Of a stretch of 64,000 nucleotides of DNA, positions 49,090 to 57,669 are shown in pieces. A program made the position numbers and the translations under genes. Within the stretch, counting starts at the first letter, position 1. Every line of letters starts with the position of its first letter. Source of the DNA: Siphonodentalium dalli (lineage: Eukaryota; Mollusca; Scaphopoda; Gadilida; Siphonodentaliidae); contig CP136061.1 in assembly GCA_032622095.1 (NCBI GenBank), positions 64,667,127 through 64,731,126 of the forward strand. Reading direction: 5' to 3'. The notes under the pieces are model-generated. The model searched no databases. It was not told the origin of the DNA and saw only the letters and a list, made by a program, of their open reading frames with translations.

Positions 49090-49740
49090 TTGTGTTAGGT
49101 GGCACTAATACGCTTCCATATACTACTATACTGGCACAGGCTTTTTTAAACGGACCCACTTTTGATGACCAAAACAAAATAATTTGAATCAGTATTTCCT
49201 ACTACGGGTAAATTAGCATGCCGACAGACCCATTTAATCTCCCACTTTCCACATGAGTCTGCCGATTTGATCCTTGATGCCCGCCTATGCCCCACAACTG
49301 TCATCTCATCTAACGGTTTGGACAAATACATTTACACATAAAGACAAATATTTATTTCATCAGTTCGCCCCATTGGTAACATTTTGTAAGTCTCATTCTT
49401 GTTGCGGCCGAGATTTCATTGAAGTTAGTGTGATCTATTGTCTATCCTGAATGGGCGCCTCAATATAATATATCTTTAATAGACCCTCTGTATGTGTTTA
49501 TTACCTTTATTACCTGTGATTCTTGCACATATATGATAAGCTTGCGTTTGTTGTGACAATTGCTATTTCAATAATGTACATTTGTGTGCTAAAAGTTTGT
49601 AAAGGAACACTCGTTTGGTTTTGATTACACACAACGATTTGATAAGGTTAATTTTATAGCAGCTTGCCTTGTCCCGACTGCAGTTTATTCATCATGTACT
49701 AACAAGAAAACCATAGTCAGAAATGGTAACGCCACCAAGA
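49090..49740. other. No feature recognised
   Basis: AT-rich sequence between the palindromic array and the foldback element. Only short chance frames; no hairpin or repeat partner found. Confidence 0.5.
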
Positions 49741-49750
49741 TCATATTATT

Positions 49751-50123
49751 GCTGAATAGGTCACTCTCACCGGTTTTCTGTGATAAAGTTACCCAGGTTC
49801 CTAATTTTGTGATAAAGTTACCCAGGTTGGTGAGAATTGTGATAAAGTTACCCAGGTAAAGCAAATCTCACAATATCAACTCGATTTAAAAGTGACAGAG
49901 GGAAATATGTTCAGTTTTGGCAAGTAATAGTCCTTATCAAGCATAAATTAAGACATATTAGTACTGTAGTTCGTCATTTTGATCACAAAAAAATCAATAA
50001 TTTGTTGCTATTATTAACCTGGGTAACTTTATCACATTCTTCTCCAACCTGGGTAACTTTATCACAATTTCAGGAACCTGGGTAACTTTATCACAGAAAA
50101 CCGGTGAGAGTGACCTATTCAGC
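49751..50123. mobile_element. MITE-like foldback element with 9 bp target duplication
   Basis: The ends GCTGAATAGGTCACTCTCAC and its complement are perfect inverted repeats, extending through CCGGTTTTCTGTGATAAAGT. Each arm contains three copies of TGATAAAGTTACCCAGGT spaced 15-30 bp apart. The 373 bp element is flanked on both sides by CATATTATT (49742-49750 and 50124-50132). A 9 bp duplication suits Mutator- or Merlin-type movement by family knowledge; no transposase is present. Confidence 0.85.
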
Positions 50124-50351
50124 CATATTATTAGCCATAAATAGAAATTATAATATAATTATAATATAAACTAGCTTTCAAATTCCATGTGGGAAATTTG
50201 GATACTTCCATATACCACGTTTTCCTGTTTCTCGTGTTATACATACATTCTTCAAGCTGTCTCGCTTTTTAATAAACTTGGGCCCAACTTCGTCCGGGCT
50301 GTTCCCATCTGCTTTCCGGCGAAAGGCGCGATTTGACATTGAATTGACTAT

Positions 50352-50599
50352 AATATTCTCGTGTGCCAGAAAGACTCCTTAAAGTTGTGAAAAGATGAAG
50401 AATATCTATTAGATGTTATTTAACAAGTCAATCAAATAATATTATTCATTAGTTAGTTGTGAATAAGATGAAGAATATTTATTAGATGTTATTTAACAAG
50501 TCGATCAAATTATATTATTTGACTTGTTAAATAACATCTAATAAATATTCTTCATCTTATTCACAACTTTAAGGAGTCCTTCTGACACACGAGAATATT
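50352..50599. mobile_element. Foldback element, ~248 bp
   Basis: AATATTCTCGTGTGCCAGAA with AAGACTCCTTAAAGTTGTGA at the left is matched by the complement at the right end (CACACGAGAATATT). The interior segment GATGTTATTTAACAAGTC appears twice directly on the left and once inverted on the right. The target duplication is unclear (possibly TA). Confidence 0.75.
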
Positions 50600-51970
50600 T
50601 ATCGCCGTTTGATTTGCACCAAGTGAACTCGGCGCATATATAATTGATAGAACAGCTAGACCTCTATTGTGATGGTCGTGTCGTTATTTGTTTAAAATAC
50701 GTATCAATTGACATATACGCACCCGTTCCTCATTAAAATCTACATATATCACCCATTTTAGAGGCATCCGCGAATTCGGGGACTTCCGCAAAGTGACCTC
50801 CGCAAATAGGGACCTACTGCAAATTGCCGCACCCAATGCAATTTGTAAACAAATACGTTTTGACATGCGTTTTAATGAGGTGAGCTTTAATTAAATGAAA
50901 GAAGCATTGCTATATATCAACTATTTGTCATGGACTTAGCCAGTGTGTCATATATATATGTGTCAACTAAGGTCGCTTCGCATGGTAAAACTGAAAAGTA
51001 AAAGTGAAAATTCGGAGAATCCTATTGAAAATGAAAGTACAATTTTTGGGAAATAAGCGGCAGATTAAGAGAATCTATATTATTTAAAGCGAATGTACGA
51101 TTCTATCAGATTTTGCGACTGCTCGTTTTCGTGATCATATCTTATGTACGGCCTATATGACCACGAAAACGAGTCGAGTCACGATACATGCATCGGTACA
51201 AACACATTGTGTATACGATACAATTTTAACTTGATGACCAGAAAATAAAAGATCGCGATTACTCCAACAGAACAGGCATGCGCACTCCTATTAAAATTAC
51301 CCATAGTTCACTTCACTACACCAGGGGCTCCCAATGGGTTATACATTATTTTCAGGCTATCAGATTATTTATATTTTCACAACATATTATTACACCGGTG
51401 ACTTTAAGTTTACAATTTCAGCCTGTCATGACTCTATCAATAAGATTGAGTCATATTTTCAAAAACATATTATACACCGGTGGCGTTAACTTTACAATTT
51501 CAGCATCTACGTGATTCTATCGGTACGGTTGAGTAAGGTACAAAAAACAATCTCTCACAATACATTCGCCCAGTCGACCACAGAAAATCAAAATCTCCGA
51601 AACAACTTACACCACCATGTGGCGTAATAAACGAAAATGAGGAACCGATATATCGAAATGGGAAATTTCCAATCTATTCAGGGGATATATAGACGAATAC
51701 AGCTTTGATTTTCATTATCCATAAAATTTATTTCCGACCATACCCGGTACATTCTGTGAAAAAATGACTGGCACATTGTAAACTGAGCATTCATTCCCGC
51801 TTCCTATACGTTATACGAGTGATAACTCTACATTTGCTGCTTGGGCTATTTCCGTTTCAGCACATGATGGAGGACGCCCCCATTAACCGCAACCAGAATT
51901 TCTGCTGCTGTTTATTCATTTTCAAATGATAAATATCGGAACGTGATTACTTGTATCTATTATTTCGTTC
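50600..51970. other. Gene-free stretch with one small hairpin and one short duplication
   Basis: CTCGTTTTCGTG at 51122 pairs with CACGAAAACGAG at 51161. A ~90 bp direct duplication carries CATATTATTACACCGGTG at 51382 and ACATATTATACACCGGTGGC at 51465. Nothing else is recognised before the retrotransposon's left repeat. Confidence 0.5.
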
Positions 51971-51973
51971 CTG

Positions 51974-52142
51974 GGTATCTTTTATGATGGACTAGGACAT
52001 CTTAAAAGTGTTAATTTTCCGGAAGGGAAAAACTTATTCCGCGTCTGGAATTCTAATTGATCCGCTTAGGATCTTCCGCGTTCTCAGAATTCCATCAAGG
52101 AGAGTCAGAGTATTTGTACCGCGGTCGGTAAAACTTTTTAAA
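51974..52142 (+). repeat. Split direct repeat A1
   Basis: 169 bp beginning GGTATCTTTTATGATGG and ending CGGTCGGTAAAACTTTTTAAA; identical by eye to A2 at 57296. It marks the left end of the element and precedes the first ORF by about 160 bp. Confidence 0.9.
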
Positions 52143-52305
52143 CTTTGTAGATTCTTAAAGACTTTTGTGCCAAGTTCTTTAATATCGAATCATTTTTACT
52201 ATAGCTATAGGTTCACTATGTTATAGATTTTTTAAAACGACTTTGGCAGCGCCAGCTCGTTTGACATTTTGAATTCTTCATTCTTCGACATTTCTCGGAA
52301 TCGCC

Positions 52306-53478
52306 ATGGCACATAGGTCGAAACGGGATACGAAACGAAGAAACTACGCCAATTTGGACGATCGCGGATTCAGTAGTTCGGATATCGGCGATAGCGTTGT
52401 TACTGTTGACAAAACAGGATTTTACCGTGACGACTTGTCTGAAGTCAGCGAAGAAGAAGGTATTAATCGGCATAAAGTCAAATCGGAAGTTGTCAAAATG
52501 GACGGTCTCGAAAAGTCCATGCAAGAGTTGGAACGTGAGTATGAAGAAATCGTCATGTCTCGTCAGCGATTGGAAGAAGATCTACGTAGACAAGAGGACG
52601 TTCTTCGAAAAAGTGAGCTACAAGAGCAGATCCGACACGAGAGACGAAAGCTACACGAGACGGAGTCGAGGGCAGCCACAAGTCACCCAAATCCCAAAGG
52701 TAATTTGTCCATTAAAGATATTCGAAAAGACAATAATTCTAAATTCAAGGCTGAATCATTTATGAGTCAGCTTAATTTATTTGATAACGGGGCCGATATT
52801 GGTCGTGATTCAGATTTTGTGGTTCGCGAGGACAATGCACATGTTTCAAGCAATACGTCATCGAGCCGAAGAATATTGTCTGGTCTAGAAACCAAAGCAG
52901 GCTTTCAGGTGAAATACCCACAAAAATGCCCCCAGGCAATGTTGCAACTAGAGTTTGTTACAAAGGAGCTGGATTTTAGCCAATTGACATTCAATCAACT
53001 AGTCGCGGGAGAATTGGAGATAATCCAGTCTTCAACCAATCCCGTCGAAATAGAAGGTAGGCTGAGTATGCTGAAAAAGCTGGCATACTATTACGAACTT
53101 TACGACTGGAAGGCATTATTACGTTTTTACGCCGCATGGATCCGGAGGATCGAATTCGGACAAAACACCTGGAACGACAACCCATCAGATATTGAGACAC
53201 CACTCTTAGCAGGAGCAACCAGAGTACTGGTACCCCGACCACAGATACCACATAAACAAATTCCAGGTTCACGTTCCACACCCACGGGATCAGTCAAGAC
53301 GTATTACTGCCCAGATTTCCAAAGGCAGAAATGCGATGAGACAGCACCACATTCTAAATTGATAGGCAATATACTCAGAACCGTGCATCATTTTTGCGCA
53401 ACATGCCTTGTTAAAGAGAGGGTAAAAAATCACCATCCCGAAAGTTCTTCTCTTTGCCCGTACTACTCCAACAAATGA
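52306..53478 (+). CDS. Gag-like ORF1 of the Ngaro-like element
   Basis: 390 codons from an ATG in good context (GCCATGG). The order is: an acidic, charged N-terminus; a predicted coiled coil at about residues 68-125 (MQELEREYEEIVMSRQRLEE and following); a polar linker; and a C-terminal Cys/His cluster at about 335-388 (YYCPDFQRQKC, HHFCATCLVKERVKNHH, CPYY), a likely zinc-binding nucleic-acid contact. This fits a structural gag-like protein of DIRS-order elements. The ORF ends in TGA followed by CAA, and the same frame stays open afterwards into the RT ORF with no other stop. That raises the possibility of stop-codon readthrough. The smaller overlapping frames in this region are shadows. Confidence 0.85.
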   Translation: MAHRSKRDTKRRNYANLDDRGFSSSDIGDSVVTVDKTGFYRDDLSEVSEEEGINRHKVKSEVVKMDGLEKSMQELEREYEEIVMSRQRLEEDLRRQEDVLRKSELQEQIRHERRKLHETESRAATSHPNPKGNLSIKDIRKDNNSKFKAESFMSQLNLFDNGADIGRDSDFVVREDNAHVSSNTSSSRRILSGLETKAGFQVKYPQKCPQAMLQLEFVTKELDFSQLTFNQLVAGELEIIQSSTNPVEIEGRLSMLKKLAYYYELYDWKALLRFYAAWIRRIEFGQNTWNDNPSDIETPLLAGATRVLVPRPQIPHKQIPGSRSTPTGSVKTYYCPDFQRQKCDETAPHSKLIGNILRTVHHFCATCLVKERVKNHHPESSSLCPYYSNK

Positions 53479-53583
53479 CAATTTGAGCGTCGTACATGTA
53501 CCAGTACTGATCAAATTCACCTTGGAAAAAACAATTTCGATGTTAACACCTCAAATGAATCAAACAGTTCTGAGTACTGGTAC

Positions 53584-54792
53584 ATGTGTCACGACACAAT
53601 CGCTCTAGAAAATAACACATATGTAGAACCTTGGGAAATCGATCTCAAGTTTGATTGGGGCATGGAAACTGTTCCCACAGAGTTGCGGTCAACAGCACTC
53701 GTTCATAATTGCCTGACCTCAGATGCCACTGAGTTAAAAACTGTTGATCGCAGCTGTCAAGATATGTTGAATTTTTCGTCATGTAACAAATATGCTCAGG
53801 TGGAATACGATGTAACTGATGATCTGGGGAGTGTATTTTTAGACGATTTATACCCCACTGTTAATCAGGATATTGATTACAATAACAGTATTGAAAGTGA
53901 ACGCATATCTGATCACAAATTAATGCAACATATACATGTATGCGAGGGCAAATTAAGTTTCAACAGTGAGAATTTAAACAATTTTCAATTTTATGTGGAA
54001 GCCAATAGACAGATCTCTTTGTCTGAAACGCCTAATTTCATGGGATGCAGAATTCCCATTTATTCGGCTATGAATATACCCTTTTTAAAGTCGCAACTGA
54101 TCGATTACCCAGATCAGCTTTTGATAGAATTTCTTCAGTTTGGTTTCCCAATCAATATTGGAAACGCACGTGTACATTCAGAGGAAAGTCATTCGAGGGA
54201 CGCACTCGTCTCTCACAAAAACCACAAAGGCGCTTTGGAATTCCCACATGCGATGGCAACATACATTAGTGATGAGAAGAACAGATTTTCTGTTATTGGA
54301 CCATTTAAAACAAATCCGTTTGATAACAATATTACCATCTCACCACTAAACACCTATCCGAAAAGAGACAGTACCGATCGCAGAATCATTTTCGACTTAA
54401 GCTTCCCTTTCGGGAATTCAGTTAACGCAAATATACCAATAGACACCTCTCTTGGTCTTCCAGTTAAAACTATTTACCCCTCGGTCGATGACCTGGTCGA
54501 TTTAATCAAATCAAAGGGTCAAGGTTGTCATTTGTACAAAAGAGATCTTTCAAAGGCTTATCGGCAAATATTTCTTGACCCGGGTGATATACATCACCTC
54601 GGTTTTATATGGAAGGGAAAATTATATTTCGACACAGCTCTCCCCATGGGGTTACGATCATCAGCATACATTTTTCAAAGATTTTCTTCTCTGTTCCCAT
54701 TTATTATGAAAAAACAGGGATTTTCCCTGCTAAATTATCTTGATGATTTCGCACGCGCATTTGTATTTACTGTGACAATCAAACTTCAGTAA
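53584..54792 (+). CDS. Reverse transcriptase, internally deleted
   Basis: Same frame as ORF1. An N-terminal ~230-residue region of unknown role is followed by RT motifs: RRIIFDLS (about 270), KRDLSKAYRQ with catalytic D321, ALPMGLRSSAYIFQ (about 360) and NYLDDF with D387 and D388. The catalytic aspartates are therefore present. Just after YLDDFARAF the frame meets the RNase H sequence in another register and stops, so the RT thumb and most of RNase H are missing. DIRS-order relatives have well over 100 residues here. The first ATG may not be the true start if this protein is made as a readthrough product. Confidence 0.85.
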   Translation: MCHDTIALENNTYVEPWEIDLKFDWGMETVPTELRSTALVHNCLTSDATELKTVDRSCQDMLNFSSCNKYAQVEYDVTDDLGSVFLDDLYPTVNQDIDYNNSIESERISDHKLMQHIHVCEGKLSFNSENLNNFQFYVEANRQISLSETPNFMGCRIPIYSAMNIPFLKSQLIDYPDQLLIEFLQFGFPINIGNARVHSEESHSRDALVSHKNHKGALEFPHAMATYISDEKNRFSVIGPFKTNPFDNNITISPLNTYPKRDSTDRRIIFDLSFPFGNSVNANIPIDTSLGLPVKTIYPSVDDLVDLIKSKGQGCHLYKRDLSKAYRQIFLDPGDIHHLGFIWKGKLYFDTALPMGLRSSAYIFQRFSSLFPFIMKKQGFSLLNYLDDFARAFVFTVTIKLQ

Positions 54793-55080
54793 CCGTGATT
54801 AATTCTGGTAAAACTAAGGATCCATTTTTACAGTCATGTTTACGGGAAATCTGCTATTTTGCTAGTATATTTAATTTTGAAGTAAAGAGCGTTCACCTAA
54901 GCGGTGAATCCAACCGATTAGCAGATTGTTTATCTAGGTGGGACAAAGAGGCATCAGCTCAAAGCACTTTCTTAGAGTTTGTTTCTCAGCAACGATCGAA
55001 CAAATGGACTAGTATACCGGTTGACCACAATTTATTCAAATTTACACATGATTGGCAACCACTTGCGACGTTAGTCCTGA
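54762..55080 (+). pseudogene. RNase H C-terminal remnant
   Basis: In the +2 register relative to RT, the sequence reads YCDNQTSVTVINSGKTKD, then VKSVHLSGESNRLADCLSRW and FTHDWQPLATL. The D-N-x-x-S-V and N-x-x-A-D-x-L-S-R-W motifs are those of the RNase H and linker region of DIRS/Ngaro polyproteins. It has no ATG. It ends where the recombinase frame begins, with a one-base register change near 55.08 kb. Confidence 0.8.
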
Positions 55081-56082
55081 TTGGATTTCCATTTCTTTTT
55101 AGATGTGGAACTTCAATACCTTGCGGACGAAACGAGAATCTCTCAACAGGCTGCTTTCGCCGAAGGCATACGGAAAAATCTGAGGACACAAATCCTGACC
55201 TACCTGCAATTTTGTTTCTACTTTCATCTCACACCGTTGCCAGCTTCCGTGGTCACTCTCGGCTATTACTGCCAATTCCTCAGCAGATCTTTCAAGTCGG
55301 TTTCGTCCATCCGTAATTATTTGTCAGGAGTCAAGTTTCTACACGTTATATTAGACCTCGATTTCGAAGCCTTCAACGCGTTCTGTCTAAAATTGCTCAT
55401 GCGCGGCATATCTCGACTCAACCCGCACTGCCCTAAAAGAGCTTTTCCGATCACACCACAAATTCTGGAAGAATTTTATTCCGTGCTTGATATGAACTCG
55501 GATTTAGATATCACCTATTGGTCTTTGTTTTTGCTAGCATTTTTTCTAATGTCCAGAAAATCTAATCTGGTCCCAAACTCACGTAGGCCATCAGACCAAA
55601 AGAATGTTTTGCATCGCTCTGATATAGAAATTCACCCGGACCATCTGCTAGTTACTTTTCATTGGACTAAGACCATCCAATTTGGTCAAAGAAAATTGCG
55701 GATTCCAGTCTGTAACATTCCCGGTTCCAAATTCTGTCCTATGAGTGCTTTCGCGACAATGTGCAGTCGGTGTCCAGCAGGCCCAGATTCAGCTGCATTT
55801 GTTCGATCGATGAGAAACAAACTTGTCCCAATCACATATAATGATCTCACAATGAAACTGAGATCCCTTATTGCAATGACTGGTCGGGATCCCAGAGCTT
55901 ATTCCTCCCATTCGTTCAGGCGAGGAGGAACATCGTGGGCCTTCACGTCACTCGTCCCGTCGGAACTCATCCAGTTACATGGGGACTGGGCGAGTGACGC
56001 GTACAAGATTTACCTTGAATTTTCTTTTAGGGACAAACTGTCGGTCTCTAAAAGAATGGCAGCTGAATTTAACAATTTATGA
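55081..56082 (+). CDS. Tyrosine recombinase (YR) of the Ngaro-like element
   Basis: About 333 codons without an early ATG, so probably the C-terminal part of a pol polyprotein. The N-terminal core-binding half (QQAAFAEGIRKNLRTQIL, SSIRNYLSGVKFLH) is followed by the catalytic half. There I see R159 in MSRKSNL, the HSFRRGG box with H277 and R280, HGDW at about 302, and the likely nucleophile Y311 in SDAYKIYLE. All positions of the R-H-x-x-R-(H/W)-Y tetrad are kept. The enzyme joins the circular DNA copy into the genome without making target duplications. It shares its frame with ORF1 and RT, and its last ~100 nt overlap the hydrolase frame. Confidence 0.9.
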   Translation: MDFHFFLDVELQYLADETRISQQAAFAEGIRKNLRTQILTYLQFCFYFHLTPLPASVVTLGYYCQFLSRSFKSVSSIRNYLSGVKFLHVILDLDFEAFNAFCLKLLMRGISRLNPHCPKRAFPITPQILEEFYSVLDMNSDLDITYWSLFLLAFFLMSRKSNLVPNSRRPSDQKNVLHRSDIEIHPDHLLVTFHWTKTIQFGQRKLRIPVCNIPGSKFCPMSAFATMCSRCPAGPDSAAFVRSMRNKLVPITYNDLTMKLRSLIAMTGRDPRAYSSHSFRRGGTSWAFTSLVPSELIQLHGDWASDAYKIYLEFSFRDKLSVSKRMAAEFNNL

Positions 56083-56635
56083 TTTTGCAGGAAAGCGCAA
56101 GGCTTCAAGACGTGTTCTGATCTTGGGCGATTCAATAATAAAGTATGTAACATCCATCGAAGGGGCCTACATAGATTGCCACAGAGGAGCCACTATCGGT
56201 AGGATCACCTCCCACATTCTGGAACCCAAAACCAAAAAGTTCATCAGATCTTTCGACTGGGTTTTGTTACATGTGGGTACTAATGACATTCCCACTAACA
56301 AATCAGAAGTATGCATACAGGCGGAGTTCGCCAACCTTATCGGTTGTCTCTTGAATTTGAATGTTCGCATCGCAGTTTCGGCAATACTGCCTAGAAATAA
56401 TGATTATGACATTAACAGAGCGCGCGTTATCTTAGTTAATAAGAAAATCGAAGAATTGTGCAAGCGACACAAATGTACATTTGGGCGATCGTATAAACCG
56501 TTTTTGTTACGCGGCGGGGAACCCGACCGGTCATTGTTCGCCAGTGGGAAGGACGGTGGTCTACACTTAAACTTTCTTGGCTCAAGGAGATTGAGAAACT
56601 TCTTTTACCAAATGATTCAACAAATGCATACTTAA
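55979..56635 (+). CDS. SGNH/GDSL-type hydrolase of the Ngaro-like element
   Basis: The domain starts at about residue 42 with RRVLILGDSIIKYV (block I serine), then RGATIG (glycine), HVGTNDIPTN (block III asparagine), SAILPRNN and finally DGGLHLNFLGSRRL with the catalytic histidine. All four SGNH blocks are present. SGNH modules are known in some Ngaro-like elements; their task is unknown, perhaps an esterase acting on a lipid or protein ester. The true start is unclear: the frame overlaps the YR frame in +1, and a CAG at 56090 (TTTTGCAG) could be a splice acceptor. Translation by frameshift, reinitiation or splicing are all possible. Confidence 0.88.
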   Translation: MGTGRVTRTRFTLNFLLGTNCRSLKEWQLNLTIYDFAGKRKASRRVLILGDSIIKYVTSIEGAYIDCHRGATIGRITSHILEPKTKKFIRSFDWVLLHVGTNDIPTNKSEVCIQAEFANLIGCLLNLNVRIAVSAILPRNNDYDINRARVILVNKKIEELCKRHKCTFGRSYKPFLLRGGEPDRSLFASGKDGGLHLNFLGSRRLRNFFYQMIQQMHT

Positions 56636-56639
56636 AATT

Positions 56640-57134
56640 AAATACTTCATAGTTTTTGTAAATATGTTTCAGGATTGATGAGAACTAGATATTGGGGATG
56701 ACCCTTCACACTTATTGGATAGGGCGTCCCGGATTCAGACACCTCAAGCCATCATCCCAGACTTGAGGGTCTGACTCGCGCAAATATCAGTTATAAATGA
56801 GGCTGACCCTTGACACTTAATTGAACAGGGCTTCCTTAAGTCAGCTACCTTAGGCCACCAAACCCCTCCAGGGTTAGACCTAGGGAGCTGTCTCTGATTA
56901 TATTATATTGCTAGATATATATATATATGTATACATGTTTTGACTTGCAGTTGCATGTACTAATTGTTCTTTTATTTGAGATTCACACTTCACAGTTTCA
57001 CGTAACCGCGTCCGATGACAATATGGTAACATTTGCATATAACATCATATATAAGGTAAGCTACATTAGCCTAGTTTCATACTTTTTCTATTTTTGTTTT
57101 TCCTTTTTCCTTTTTTTTTTTGGCCGTCCTTCGG
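56640..57134 (+). other. 3' untranslated region of the Ngaro-like element
   Basis: Between the hydrolase stop and B1. It contains two related blocks, GATGACCCTTCACACTTATT at about 56697 and GCTGACCCTTGACACTTAAT at about 56801, each followed by GGGCGTCCC or GGGCTTCCT. The two ~105 bp copies suggest a local duplication. A long T-run precedes B1. Confidence 0.5.
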
Positions 57135-57668
57135 TTTGGCCTTTTTGCCAAAAAATTGTCCACAGATATTCTGTTTTGTGAACTGTCACATTATTTTTGT
57201 TTACCGCCACCATGTAGACTGTTAGTACATGTGGGAGGTTTACTTTCGGCAAATAAAAAATTAAAACATACTAGAGTTTTCCTGTCTTGAAAATTGGTAT
57301 CTTTTATGATGGACTAGGACATCTTAAAAGTGTTAATTTTCCGGAAGGGAAAAACTTATTCCGCGTCTGGAATTCTAATTGATCCGCTTAGGATCTTCCG
57401 CGTTCTCAGAATTCCATCAAGGAGAGTCAGAGTATTTGTACCGCGGTCGGTAAAACTTTTTAAAACCCACCAACCCTCCCTATAGAACAATTTTTGTTAA
57501 CATACATTTGGCCTTTTTGCCAAAAAATTGTCCACAGATATTCTGTTTTGTGAACTGTCACATTATTTTTGTTTACCGCCACCATGTAGACTGTTAGTAC
57601 ATGTGGGAGGTTTACTTTCGGCAAATAAAAAATTAAAACATACTAGAGTTTTCCTGTCTTGAAAATTG
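57135..57668 (+). repeat. Split direct repeats B1-A2-B2
   Basis: B1 (57135-57296) and B2 (57507-57668) are 162 bp copies starting TTTGGCCTTTTTGCC. A2 (57296-57464) abuts B1 with a single shared G and is separated from B2 by 42 bp. This is the exact right-end order expected for Ngaro-type elements. Confidence 0.9.
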
Positions 57669-57669
57669 T

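Larger units (their letters stand above)
51974..57668 (+). mobile_element. Ngaro-like tyrosine-recombinase retrotransposon
   Basis: A 5.7 kb element bounded by split direct repeats: A1 (51974-52142), then the ORFs, then B1 (57135-57296), A2 (57296-57464) and B2 (57507-57668). The A1-ORF-B1A2B2 order is the hallmark of Ngaro/Pat-type DIRS-order elements, which lack LTRs and use a tyrosine recombinase in place of an integrase. The paired repeats look identical by eye, which suggests recent activity. However, the RT/RNase H frame has an internal deletion, so this copy is defective. Left flank: ATTTCGTTCCTG; right flank: a copia remnant. Confidence 0.9.
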
